Shown one piece after another: positions 40,466 to 49,453 of a DNA stretch of 64,000 nt. The position numbers and the translations under genes are program-made. The DNA comes from Vicingaceae bacterium (GTDB taxonomy: Bacteria > Bacteroidota > Bacteroidia > Flavobacteriales_E > Vicingaceae): the NCBI GenBank assembly GCA_018402765.1, contig JAGYIE010000003.1, positions 1-64,000 of the forward strand, read 5' to 3'. The stretch's first letter is position 1. Every line of letters starts with the position of its first letter. The notes under the pieces are model-generated. The model did not search any database and was not told the origin of the DNA. It saw only the letters and a program-made list of their open reading frames with translations.

Positions 40466-41015
40466 CCTTCTGACGTTTATTGAGCTGAAGCTGAATTATT
40501 TTTAGGACTTTACTGATTTCTTTTTCAGAAAGTCGATGTCCGAAAAGTATAATCTTATTGCCAAAGGTAAAACACAATTGCTCATTAGAAATCATCCAAT
40601 AAGAGTCGTTCATACTTTTTACAAAATCATTGCTTTCATTGTTGAACCTTCTTGGAGATAGCACTTTCTCGATGGTATACGGTTTTAGTAATCCTCTTTC
40701 GCCGAATCGTTTGCCTAAATAAAGATAGTCATCGGTAAACTCTAAAACCTCTTTTCCGTTTTTTCTCCATCGCCATGTCCTAATCATTTTGTAGGAAAAA
40801 TACCCCCAGAAAATAGAAAATACAAAAATCATTAATTTCATTTCACTATTATCAGCAGTAAACAGTTGTGAAATAATGGCTAATCCACAAAGCAGAAAGG
40901 CACCTAGCCAAATAGAGAAAAACTTTTGTTTGTCATCTTCTTTGAAAGAGTTGATTTCTAGAATAAACTTTCCTTTTTCTTCGGTGGATTTAATTCGTTG
41001 TTCATTATTTCTCAT
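40455..41015 (-). CDS. Two-helix membrane protein with a PH-like cytoplasmic part
   Basis: 186 residues. Two hydrophobic helices at about 33-50 and 60-78 are followed by RTWRWRKNGKEVLEFTDDYL and a beta-rich domain to the end, similar in layout to YcxB/PH-type membrane proteins. No defined function. Converges with the CoA-transferase gene. Confidence 0.5.
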   Translation of the reverse strand: MRNNEQRIKSTEEKGKFILEINSFKEDDKQKFFSIWLGAFLLCGLAIISQLFTADNSEMKLMIFVFSIFWGYFSYKMIRTWRWRKNGKEVLEFTDDYLYLGKRFGERGLLKPYTIEKVLSPRRFNNESNDFVKSMNDSYWMISNEQLCFTFGNKIILFGHRLSEKEISKVLKIIQLQLNKRQKATV

Positions 41016-41031
41016 AGGGACAAAATATGAC

Positions 41032-41039
41032 CAAAATTA
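41032..41039 (-). promoter_or_regulatory. -7 box TAATTTTG for the 41015 gene
   Basis: TAnnTTTG match on the minus strand, 17 bases before the ATG. Confidence 0.45.
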
Positions 41040-41131
41040 CCATAAATTTTAAGCTATATAGGCTAAATGTCTTATCTTCGTTTCCGGTTGGTACAAGATT
41101 TGTAATTTAACCTCCCAAAATAACTAGAACT

Positions 41132-41968
41132 ATGAAAAATATACTTTTATCACTAACTATAACTATTCTTTCATTTGGCAGTTCATTTGCTCAAGAAGAT
41201 GATAAGAAGCTGAGCAAAATTGCCTTTATGATGGTAGATGGCAAATATATTGACGTAGTAGATAAAGCTGAAAAGTTAGCAGAAGATCCTGATTACAGAA
41301 GAAATCCAACTACATATATGTATATCGCCCAGGGCTACTTTGAATTAGCTAAGAATTGGGAATATCAGGAAGACTATCCTAACGCAATTAAGGAGTCGCT
41401 GAAGGGAGCTTATAAAATGGTTAAATATGCTGATAAGGAAGAGAATGAAAAGATCATTAAGGTTAATAATGACTTTTTAACAGATCTAAAAGATACGGTA
41501 ATAAAAATTTCAGAAATATACTATGATACGGATAATCCAAGAAAGGCAGCATATTATATGAGCAAAATTGTAAAATTTGATCCTGATGATTATGCTGTTT
41601 GGTTGATGAAGGGTATTTATGAAATTAAAGCAAGGAATATTGGAGAAGGAGTGAAAAGTATCAAATTGGCCATGGAAAATATTGATGCTAAATATGTTCC
41701 AGATGAGGTATCAGCTCAAACACTCGTAAATGGTCTAGAAGAGTGGGCTACGCTTGTTAAAAATGGAGAGTATAATAAATATTTTGAGGCCTATAAATTT
41801 GAAGTAAATGAGAGTCAGGCTGCAGGAATCCTATCTATGAGTAAGGATATGGAGAAGTATTTAATTGGAGAGAAAATTGATGTACAATCAAGAAAGAAAG
41901 AGTCTGAAGTAATCTACAAATCATTCAAAAGTGATGGAGAAGATGAGGAAACTGACGATGAAGAATAA
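41132..41968 (+). CDS. Exported tetratricopeptide-repeat-like protein
   Basis: 278 residues with a cleavable signal (1-20, SLTITILSFGSSFAQ). The mature part is helical with TPR-like pairs (TTYMYIAQGYFELAKNWEYQ, AAYYMSKIVKFDPDDYAVWL) and an acidic tail (DGEDEETDDEE). It probably lies in the periplasm and binds other proteins. A TATCTTCG box at 41073-41080 is a weak promoter candidate. Not assigned to a named family. Confidence 0.6.
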   Translation: MKNILLSLTITILSFGSSFAQEDDKKLSKIAFMMVDGKYIDVVDKAEKLAEDPDYRRNPTTYMYIAQGYFELAKNWEYQEDYPNAIKESLKGAYKMVKYADKEENEKIIKVNNDFLTDLKDTVIKISEIYYDTDNPRKAAYYMSKIVKFDPDDYAVWLMKGIYEIKARNIGEGVKSIKLAMENIDAKYVPDEVSAQTLVNGLEEWATLVKNGEYNKYFEAYKFEVNESQAAGILSMSKDMEKYLIGEKIDVQSRKKESEVIYKSFKSDGEDEETDDEE

Positions 41969-41990
41969 TAGAAATAAGAGGGTTAAAGTA

Positions 41991-42023
41991 AAGGTAGCAT
42001 TTTATTGAATGCTACCTTTTTTT
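41991..42023 (+). terminator. Terminator after the TPR protein gene
   Basis: AAGGTAGCATT, loop TTATTG, AATGCTACCTT followed by a T-run. It lies between convergent genes and could serve both. Confidence 0.85.
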
Positions 42024-42026
42024 GTT

Positions 42027-42800
42027 TTACACATAGCGCAGATGCTTAACAGATTCCCCTGAATCACGCAATTCAATTAATGCATCAATTCCAATTTGAA
42101 GGTGAGCATTCACAAAGTTTGACGTAACTCCTTTGTCGCTTTCCGTAGTTTTAACTCCTTCTGCTATCATTGGATTATCAGATACGAGAAGAAGAGCTCC
42201 ATGTGGAATTTCATTGACAAAAGCTACTGTAAAGATTGTTGCCGTTTCCATATCGATTCCCATTGCTCTTATTTCACGCAAGTAGTTTTTGAAATCTTCA
42301 TCATGTTCCCAAACTCTCCGGTTCGTCGTGTAGACAGTCCCTGTCCAGTAATCTAATTGATGCTTTTTGATCATAGACGAAACGGAGCGTTGGAGTCTAA
42401 AAGATGGTAATGCCGGAACCTCAGGTGGCATGTAGTCATCACTGGTGCCTTCCCCTCTAATAGCTGCAATAGGTAAGATCATATCACCAATCTGAGTTTT
42501 CTTTTTTAGTCCCCCACATTTTCCTAAGAAGAGTACTGCTTTTGGCATAATGGCTGATAATAAGTCCATAATAGTTGCAGCCATAGGACTTCCCATACCA
42601 AAATTGATAATTGTAATTCCATTTGCAGTTGCTGTTTGCATTGGTTTATCTAATCCTAAAATTGGCACTTCAAATTCATCCGCAAACATTCTTACGTAGT
42701 TGCCAAAATTGGTGAGGAGTATATAATCTCCAAACTTTTCTATTGGAGTTCCGGTGTATCTTGGAAGCCAATTTTTTACAATATCCTCTTTAGTTTTCAT
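42027..42800 (-). CDS. amn: AMP nucleosidase
   Basis: 257 residues, a member of the purine nucleoside phosphorylase-like fold. NFGMGSPMAATIMDLL, VLFLGKCGGLKKKTQIGD, IRGEGTSDDYMPPE and AMGIDMETATIF are visible; the last holds the ribose-binding Met-Glu pair. It hydrolyses AMP to adenine and ribose 5-phosphate and is the short Bacteroidota form without the N-terminal regulatory domain of the E. coli enzyme (484 residues). Stands alone, between convergent and divergent neighbours. Confidence 0.88.
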   Translation of the reverse strand: MKTKEDIVKNWLPRYTGTPIEKFGDYILLTNFGNYVRMFADEFEVPILGLDKPMQTATANGITIINFGMGSPMAATIMDLLSAIMPKAVLFLGKCGGLKKKTQIGDMILPIAAIRGEGTSDDYMPPEVPALPSFRLQRSVSSMIKKHQLDYWTGTVYTTNRRVWEHDEDFKNYLREIRAMGIDMETATIFTVAFVNEIPHGALLLVSDNPMIAEGVKTTESDKGVTSNFVNAHLQIGIDALIELRDSGESVKHLRYV

Positions 42801-42980
42801 GATTATTAATTTATTCTAAATTACTAATTAATCGAATGGATTTTGTAATCGTTAAATGATTAATTGTTTGTAATTAATATATTATTAGTTGGTTGCGCAA
42901 TGTTATTTATTTATTAACAAATTTTAATAAACAAAACTTAACATTAAATGTTTGTAAAAGATACATTAAAACACTTAACT

Positions 42981-43964
42981 ATGAAAAATTTAAACAAGCT
43001 GCTTATGGCAGCATTAATTTTAAGTACATCTTTAATCGCATGTGATGATGATGATGATGATGTAACCACTCCAGTAACCCCGCCTTCGAAAAACATCGCA
43101 GAGCTGGCTTCTGAAGATAATAGGATGGATAGTTTAATCGTCGCATTGACGCAATCGCAATCTGGACTAACATCCATCTTCCAAAATCCCGGTACTTACA
43201 CTGTGTTTGCACCAACAAATCAGGCGTTTGTAAATTTATTAGCTTCTAATCCTGCTTGGGACAGAATAGCTGATATTGATCAACTCACCTTAACAGGTGC
43301 ACTATTATATCACGTATTGCCTAACACGGTTAGATCTTCAGCAATTACTAATGATAGCTACGTTTCTACTTCAAGTCCTGCAGGTCCTGGAAATACACCA
43401 GCAAGTCTATTTTTAGAGACTGGAAATGGTGTAAAAATTAATAATTCTGCAAACGTAATTGAGGCAGATATAGTTGCTTCCAATGGCGTGATACATGTAA
43501 TAGATGCTATTCTTTCCCCACAGAATATAGTAGGATTAGCGCTAAATGATGACCGTTTTTCTACTTTAGTAGCAGCTTTACAAGCCGATAGTAGCTTCTC
43601 ATACGTTGCTACTTTAAGTGGTGCAGGTCCGTTTACTGTATTTGCTCCAACTAATGCAGCATTTCAAGCATTGTTAGATTCTAATCCAGCTTGGAATACA
43701 TTAAGTGATATTCCTACAGCTACTTTAGCACAGGTTTTAGAGTATCATGTGGTAACTGTTGGAAATGTACAATCAGGCAGTTTAACCCAAGGACAAGTAA
43801 TTCCAACACTTGAGGGTTCTGAATTAACTGTTGACTTAACAAACGGTGCTCAGTTAGATACTGAAAATGCAAACCAAGGTAAAGTAAATATAATTGTTAC
43901 CGACGTGCAAGGTACAAATGGAGTGATTCATGCGGTTGATCAGGTATTATTGCCTACACTATAA
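42981..43964 (+). CDS. Fasciclin-domain lipoprotein
   Basis: 327 residues from the ATG at 42981; an ATG at 42948 would add 11 residues without a signal role. Lipobox STSLIAC with six Asp after the Cys, which fits surface exposure in Bacteroidota. Two FAS1 domains: NIAELASEDNRMDSLIVALT with FTVFAPT-type YTVFAPTNQAF and GVIHVIDAIL, then a second with FTVFAPTNAAFQALL and GVIHAVDQVL. FAS1 domains mediate adhesion. Confidence 0.88.
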   Translation: MKNLNKLLMAALILSTSLIACDDDDDDVTTPVTPPSKNIAELASEDNRMDSLIVALTQSQSGLTSIFQNPGTYTVFAPTNQAFVNLLASNPAWDRIADIDQLTLTGALLYHVLPNTVRSSAITNDSYVSTSSPAGPGNTPASLFLETGNGVKINNSANVIEADIVASNGVIHVIDAILSPQNIVGLALNDDRFSTLVAALQADSSFSYVATLSGAGPFTVFAPTNAAFQALLDSNPAWNTLSDIPTATLAQVLEYHVVTVGNVQSGSLTQGQVIPTLEGSELTVDLTNGAQLDTENANQGKVNIIVTDVQGTNGVIHAVDQVLLPTL

Positions 43965-43991
43965 TTTAACCATAAATTTATCATAATACTC

Positions 43992-44027
43992 GGAGGCTTT
44001 CTAAATATCAGAAAGCCTCCTTTTTTT
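43992..44027 (+). terminator. Strong terminator after the fasciclin gene
   Basis: GGAGGCTTTCT, loop AAATATC, AGAAAGCCTCC, then seven T. Confidence 0.93.
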
Positions 44028-44062
44028 GGCCTTTTCCTAATCAATACGACTTATTTTGTGAG

Positions 44063-45424
44063 ATGATTAAGAAGGAAGTAACCTTTCGCCACATTAACAA
44101 CATCGCAATACCTGCCTTACTTGCAAGTATTGCGGAGCCTTTGCTGTCCTCAACAGATGCTGCAGTTGTAGGAAATTTAGATGCTAATGCTACAGAGGCT
44201 TTAGCCGCGGTGGGTATCGTTGGTGCATTTCTTTCAATGCTAATTTGGGTCTTAGGACAAACTCGAAGTGCTATTTCTGCTATTATATCACAGCATGTAG
44301 GAGCTAATAGGTTAGTTAATGTTGCCAATCTTCCAGCTCAAGCTATTTTTTTTAATTTGTTGCTATCCTTAATTGTATTAGGAGGTACCGCTATTTTCAT
44401 TAAGCCAATATTTGAATTACTCAATGCCCAGGGTAAGGTATTAGATTATTGCATAGCATACTATCAAATTCGTGTTTGGGGCTTTCCGCTAACACTTTTT
44501 ACCTTTGCTATTTTTGGAATATTTAGAGGCCTGCAAAATACTACCCGGCCCATGATTATAGCAATTACAGGAGCTGTTGTGAATATTGGATTAGACTTTC
44601 TTTTGGTTTACGGTGTAGAAGGAGTATTACCTGGTATGCATATTGAAGGAGCTGCTTGGGCAAGCTTGATAGCCCAGTTTATTATGGCAATATTAGCGTA
44701 CATTTTATTAAAGTCGAAAACTGAAATATCCCTTCAATTGCATTTTCCGATTCATCCAGACATTAAAAAACTAGCGATTATGAGTTTGAATCTCTTTGTT
44801 AGAACTTTAGCGCTGAATATTGCATTCATATTAGCTGTAAGAGTAGCAACAGATTTAGGTAAAGAAGTTATAGCCGCTCATACAATAGCCATAAATTTAT
44901 GGTTGTTTTCTGCTTTCTTTTTAGATGGTTATGCTTCTGCAGGCAATATTATAGGAGGAAAATTGTATGGTGCTCAAGATTTTAATTCATTAAGAATATT
45001 AGGGAAACGTTGTTTAAATTATGGTTTAATGATGGCTTGTTTACTACTTGTAATTGGTATAATTAGCTATGAAAGTTTGGGTAGGATTTTTAGTAATCAA
45101 CCTGATGTTTTGACTATTTTCAATTCTTTCTTTTTTCTAGTTTTATTAAGTCTTCCCATAAATGCCGTAGCTTTTATCTATGATGGAATATTTAAAGGTC
45201 TTGGAAAGATGGGCTTTCTGAGAAATGTATTGTTAGCTGCCACATTTTTAGGGTTTCTTCCTGTGCTGTATATAAGTCAATATTTTGGCTTGGGGATTTA
45301 TGGTATATGGCTCGCTTTTTTAGTATGGATGTTGTTTAGGTCAGTGGCCTTATTTCTAAAATTTAATCTATTAATAAAAGAGAAAAGCATACAAGATGTC
45401 GAAAAGTTGAATCAAAACATATAA
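44063..45424 (+). CDS. MATE-family efflux transporter (DinF-like)
   Basis: 453 residues with about 12 membrane helices. LLASIAEPLLSSTDAAVVGN in helix 1, GALGWVLGQT-like LIWVLGQTRSAISAIISQ in helix 2, and GIFRGLQNTTRPMIIA in the middle are MATE signatures. It exports cationic or organic compounds in exchange for Na(+) or H(+). The strong terminator upstream separates it from the fasciclin gene. Substrate not predictable. Confidence 0.88.
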   Translation: MIKKEVTFRHINNIAIPALLASIAEPLLSSTDAAVVGNLDANATEALAAVGIVGAFLSMLIWVLGQTRSAISAIISQHVGANRLVNVANLPAQAIFFNLLLSLIVLGGTAIFIKPIFELLNAQGKVLDYCIAYYQIRVWGFPLTLFTFAIFGIFRGLQNTTRPMIIAITGAVVNIGLDFLLVYGVEGVLPGMHIEGAAWASLIAQFIMAILAYILLKSKTEISLQLHFPIHPDIKKLAIMSLNLFVRTLALNIAFILAVRVATDLGKEVIAAHTIAINLWLFSAFFLDGYASAGNIIGGKLYGAQDFNSLRILGKRCLNYGLMMACLLLVIGIISYESLGRIFSNQPDVLTIFNSFFFLVLLSLPINAVAFIYDGIFKGLGKMGFLRNVLLAATFLGFLPVLYISQYFGLGIYGIWLAFLVWMLFRSVALFLKFNLLIKEKSIQDVEKLNQNI

Positions 45425-45522
45425 GAGTTGATAGGGAAAGGTTGTTTTTTTGTTTTAATATATTGTTTATTAATTGATTATGTGCTTTTAGTGCAATTAA
45501 CTTCTAAGGCATTTTAAATATG

Positions 45523-45530
45523 TAACTTTG
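45523..45530 (+). promoter_or_regulatory. -7 box TAACTTTG before the J-domain gene
   Basis: Consensus TAnnTTTG, 21 bases before the ATG at 45552. Confidence 0.55.
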
Positions 45531-45551
45531 TCGGCCAATTAGATTACCATT

Positions 45552-46001
45552 ATGAAGCGCATAAATGAATATAAGAAGCTCTTTAACGTAGAGAAAGAGA
45601 TTGATTTAAAAGAATTAAAATCGACTTACAGAAATCTGGTAAAAGAGTGGCATCCTGATAAGTTTCAAGATGGTGATGAAAAAGCAAAAGAGGCTGAGAT
45701 AAAAAGCAAACAAATTATCGATGGCTACCATTTCTTAGTTAGTATAGCTCCTGCCACCAAGGAAGCAAATCTAGAAGCATATACTGCTATGCTAGAAAAT
45801 GAAACAATAGATGATTTTAAGCATAAAGGATTGTTGTTAGATGTAACATTTACGGATGGCAGTACTTATGAGTATTTTGGTGTTAACCAAAAATTATTTC
45901 AAAAGTTGATAAATTCTGATAAGCAAATGCGTTTTGGAAAGAGAAATATTTTTAACTCATTTCTTTATAGAAAATCTAAAAAAGGCTCAGAGCAAGAATA
46001 A
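45552..46001 (+). CDS. J-domain protein with C-terminal KTSC domain
   Basis: 149 residues. The J-domain occupies about 1-65: YKKLFNVEKEIDLKELKSTY and the catalytic tripeptide in EWHPDKF, so it can stimulate an Hsp70 ATPase. The KTSC domain (about 92-145) has LDVTFTDGSTYEYFGV and GKRNIFNSFLYRK. The role of KTSC is not known. It is distant from the Hsp70 operon but could in principle serve it, since that operon has no HPD-bearing J protein. Confidence 0.85.
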   Translation: MKRINEYKKLFNVEKEIDLKELKSTYRNLVKEWHPDKFQDGDEKAKEAEIKSKQIIDGYHFLVSIAPATKEANLEAYTAMLENETIDDFKHKGLLLDVTFTDGSTYEYFGVNQKLFQKLINSDKQMRFGKRNIFNSFLYRKSKKGSEQE

Positions 46002-46591
46002 AAAGTAATGTAATTTTTTATAAACTTCATTGATAACTATTAATGAGGTTTATTTTAGGTTGCGATTTTATTGCAATTAAAGCTGTCAACTCTATCAGTT
46101 TCTCCTAATTTTTAATCTATTTAATCAATGTTTTACTTTGGTTCATCTGTATGCTTGCTTTTCAGCTGGCATATTGGTTGCTTAACACATTTTTTAAACT
46201 GTTTACTTGTTTAATGGTGACGAATTTTTAGCATTAATTTCTTAAATTAAAATAAACTGTGGGAAAATAGTTTGAGTTTATGAAGTGCGATGTCACTATT
46301 TGTTGAGTATCTCCACCACTTTAGATAAACTTATTAATTTATGCAATCTGTTCCGATTTGTGGCCATTTCGTTTAATAGTCTGTCTGTTTTAGAAAGTGA
46401 AGTATTTGAAAGATTAGCTAACTCCTGCGTATTTAATGGATGCTTAAAAATGGCGAAATAAGCTAAAGCACTAATTATTTGTTCTTTTTATAGAAATTTT
46501 CATCCATCAGTTGTGCTAAAATACCGTTTATTCTTTATGTAAAAAAGTGCTATATTGTTTTGATTAAAATGTTTTATGATTCACCTTTTAT
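46002..46591. other. 590-base intergenic region with a gene remnant
   Basis: Holds a minus-strand winged-helix-like remnant at 46296-46503 (listed apart). The rest is AT-rich with no gene or clear hairpin. Confidence 0.5.
46296..46503 (-). pseudogene. Frameshifted winged-helix-type fragment
   Basis: From the minus strand a start MDENFYKKNK is followed, after a one-base shift, by IISALAYFAIFKHPLNTQEL, ANLSNTSLSKTDRLLNEMA and SLSKVVEIL, then a stop. ALAYF.IFKHPLN..EL is the pattern of small winged-helix domains seen beside nucleotidyltransferases and transporters in Bacteroidota. Only the N-terminal part remains. Confidence 0.45.
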
Positions 46592-47965
46592 ATGTCTGTT
46601 AAACAAGTGATTAGGTTTGTTTTTTTTCTCGTTTTTCTGCTTCTAATTTTACCTATTCATCTATTTTCTCAAGAGAAAATAGGTGTAACTTCAGATAATT
46701 ATTTGCCCGTTAAACAAGTCGGAGTCAATCCAGCATTGATTGTAGATCAGAAGTTTTTTCTATCCGTTAATATTACAGGTGCTCATATTTTTGCTGGGAG
46801 TAACGTTATCAATTATCCCAATAGCATTCTATTTCCGCCTACTGATGTTGGTGATCCTGTCTATGACGAACCAAATAAGTTTGCAAAAGGGTTCATTTCA
46901 GGAGAGGTATCAGGTCCTTCTGCTACCCTAAGTTATAAGAAGAATTCTTTTGGAATACATTCAGGTTCTCGCTTTTACGGAAATATGAATAGAGTTCCTG
47001 CAGTACTAGTTGAGTTGATTAACGCAGGTGGAACAGAAGATGTTGAAGATGGAATTTATACAATGAAAAATGGGAGGTTTAAATCAATGTCTTGGGGGGA
47101 GGTTGGCATTTCATACGGTCGTATTTTAAGAAGTCGTGAGTATGAAATGATATCTGCTGGGATTACTGTGAATAGGTTATATGGGATTCAACAATCTTCT
47201 TTAAATGTTAAGAGTGGTGTGGTAAATGTGAATCAAGGCAGCGGCACTATTAGTGAGATTGATGGACGATATGCATACACTGATCCAAAGTTCAAATCAG
47301 GAAAAGGTTGGGGAATGGATTTAGGTATAACTTATAAAGGTATGTTTGACAACGTCAATAAATACTTGCCTCATTCCCGAAACGGTGGATGCAAAGTATC
47401 GGACTATAGATACAGAATAGGAGTTTCATTACTTGATCTTGGCTATATTCGATATAATGAAGGAGCAAGATATGCTGATTTAAAGCAAACAGATGCAATA
47501 CGTGTGGATGATTTATTTGAAGGTAATCCTGAAGTTTTAGGGCAGGAGGGGAATAGATACACGGCCTTTTTACCTACAGCACTATCTGTTCAAGGTGATT
47601 TTTATTTAGCCGATTATATCTATCTGAATGCACGTATAAATCAGCGATTAAGTTTTAGAAACTCTTTTGGAGTTGAGCGATCAAACTTGATTGCAGTTGC
47701 ACCAAGATTTGAGAGTCGGTGGCTTTCGGCCTCCATTCCCTTAACGTTATCTAATTATACAGTTCCTCAAGCAGGATTTTATTTACGTCTAGGTTTTTTA
47801 GCAATCGGTTCTGATCATATTTTACCTTTTTTCCGAAGAGGAGATATCAGAACAGTGGATTTTTACTTTAACCTCAACCTCTTCATTAGAAATAGCCCAG
47901 AATGCAGAGTGGTGGATAATCGAAGTATTCCTTGGCTGTGTCCAAGTTGGGGGAAAGTCAGATAG
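46592..47965 (+). CDS. DUF5723-type outer-membrane beta-barrel protein
   Basis: 457 residues. Signal peptide at 1-26 (ends IHLFSQ). The mature protein is beta-rich with alternating strands (NITGAHIFAGSNVI, GWGMDLGITYKG, YRYRIGVSLLDLGYIRY) and a terminal strand near YFNLNLFI. The layout matches Bacteroidota DUF5723 barrels. Probably an outer-membrane channel or scaffold; no substrate suggested. Followed after one base by the META-domain gene, likely the same transcript. Confidence 0.75.
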   Translation: MSVKQVIRFVFFLVFLLLILPIHLFSQEKIGVTSDNYLPVKQVGVNPALIVDQKFFLSVNITGAHIFAGSNVINYPNSILFPPTDVGDPVYDEPNKFAKGFISGEVSGPSATLSYKKNSFGIHSGSRFYGNMNRVPAVLVELINAGGTEDVEDGIYTMKNGRFKSMSWGEVGISYGRILRSREYEMISAGITVNRLYGIQQSSLNVKSGVVNVNQGSGTISEIDGRYAYTDPKFKSGKGWGMDLGITYKGMFDNVNKYLPHSRNGGCKVSDYRYRIGVSLLDLGYIRYNEGARYADLKQTDAIRVDDLFEGNPEVLGQEGNRYTAFLPTALSVQGDFYLADYIYLNARINQRLSFRNSFGVERSNLIAVAPRFESRWLSASIPLTLSNYTVPQAGFYLRLGFLAIGSDHILPFFRRGDIRTVDFYFNLNLFIRNSPECRVVDNRSIPWLCPSWGKVR

Positions 47966-47966
47966 C

Positions 47967-48257
47967 TTGAGTTTTAGAAATTATGTTCTATCTATATTTT
48001 TAGCAATACTCTTTGGCTGCAAGGGTTCCTTAGTTGTCAGTGAAATTGTTGAGCCTAAAACCAATGATCAGATCAATAGCAGGTTGCACGATATATGGGC
48101 ACTTAAAAGTATAGATGCAAAAGTAATAGGTAGTGAGCAGTCAAATGCTTATTTGGAGTTTAATCTTACTACTGAAAAAGTTTACGGAAATACAGGTTGT
48201 AATTCCATTTCAGGAAATTTAACTATTCGTGCTGACACATTGATATTATCAAATTGA
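47967..48257 (+). pseudogene. META-domain (HslJ-like) lipoprotein, truncated by frameshift
   Basis: 96 residues from a TTG start. The lipobox SIFLAILFGC lies at the end of the signal. HDIWALKSIDAKVIGSE, AYLEFNLTTEKVYGNTGCNS and ISGNLTIRADTL match the first two thirds of the META domain (GNTGCN is diagnostic). The frame then stops. The next frame continues KLTTRQQCNIEKKSPKF, resembling the following TTRMAC strand, so a frameshift near 48250 and a shortened end are likely. A short functional form cannot be excluded. Confidence 0.6.
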
Positions 48258-48300
48258 CCACTCGACAGCAATGCAATATTGAAAAGAAATCACCAAAATT

Positions 48301-49203
48301 TTAACGCTCACTAACGATTATTTTATGATAGGTTCGTTGGTTGTCTTCATCGATAGTTACTACCATTACTGTACCCTTGGGTAAGTTGTCAATTCTCATT
48401 AGGTTCGTATTTGTTGCTTGTCTTACATCAATTAGTTCCCCTAAAATATTGAATAAGTGCACTTCTTTTATTCTTCTGCCTTTAAAGTCCAATTGTATTT
48501 CCCCATTAGCAGGGTTTGGGAATATAGCTATTTCTTGTTTCGCTACAGTAGTCTCTACAGTTGATGTTATTGTTTGGCAATTGCTTGAAGTATTAGGGAA
48601 AGTAGTTTGTGAGCCTTGCTGAAAGCAGGTTAGAGAGAAGTCAGCAAAATCAGTAAAACAGCCTGGAGATTTCTCTATTAAACCGAAAGTAGAACCGATT
48701 CCTTCTATAATTGAAATGTTGTAGCAATTATTGATGTTCCATCTTTTTCTGTAAGTATTTCCTACTATTACAGCGTCTATAGAAATAACAGTATCTACAA
48801 CACCGGCCATTTGTAATGCCCCTGTTATTGTATCACCTACTTGTAGATTAAAATCATATAGAATGAAGTCGGTTGTTTCTTGTGGCCAAATGATATAAAC
48901 CTTCTTATTTGTTGCATCCTCGCGTATTGCGCCTTTATATCCATTGTTAGCTAAAGCGCAAACCCCAGAAACATTTCTCTGCACAAAAGGAGTATAGAGT
49001 TTATGATAAGTCAGACTGTTTATGGTAGTATCTCCATTTATGATTATAGAGTAATCTTCTACTGTAGACCCGCTGCTAGTGCAAACAGCTTGAGCATTAA
49101 AATTCCATACAGTAACGCCGGTAGGAAAAGGATAATAAGTGTTGGCTTGTCCAATTAGAGAAAAAGTATATGAAAGAACTGCAAACAGTAGTGTCTTTTT
49201 CAT
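48301..49203 (-). CDS. Secreted protein with type IX secretion (Por-type) sorting domain
   Basis: 300 residues with a signal peptide (1-20, LLFAVLSYTFSLIGQANTY). The body is beta-rich with several Cys. The C-terminal 75 residues read IAIFPNPANGEIQLDF, EVHLFNILGELIDVRQ, LPKGTVMVVT, the T9SS type A sorting domain. It is exported by the type IX system and probably attached to the surface. No enzyme motif visible. Confidence 0.85.
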   Translation of the reverse strand: MKKTLLFAVLSYTFSLIGQANTYYPFPTGVTVWNFNAQAVCTSSGSTVEDYSIIINGDTTINSLTYHKLYTPFVQRNVSGVCALANNGYKGAIREDATNKKVYIIWPQETTDFILYDFNLQVGDTITGALQMAGVVDTVISIDAVIVGNTYRKRWNINNCYNISIIEGIGSTFGLIEKSPGCFTDFADFSLTCFQQGSQTTFPNTSSNCQTITSTVETTVAKQEIAIFPNPANGEIQLDFKGRRIKEVHLFNILGELIDVRQATNTNLMRIDNLPKGTVMVVTIDEDNQRTYHKIIVSER

Positions 49204-49400
49204 GGTCAGATTGTTTTAAAGAGAGTGTTAATTTCTAATAAACTTAATTAAAATAATTGATATTAAGCAATTAAGAAGTTTGTTTTGTTTTTATATCAAT
49301 GCAAGGAAGCTTTTATAAGGCCTGTATAATAAGGGCTCAAATACCTTTTCATATTGGTTGACAGAAGTAGAAAAAAGAAGGTTTGAAAACAAAAGACAAA

Positions 49401-49430
49401 AAAAGCGCTATTTTTTAAAATAGCGCTTTT
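49401..49430 (-). terminator. Terminator of secA
   Basis: AAAAGCGCTATTTT and AAAATAGCGCTTTT form the stem; on the minus strand it runs into a T-rich tract. It lies 24 bases after the secA stop. Confidence 0.88.
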
Positions 49431-49453
49431 CGTTTTATCATTCATCTCGGAAA

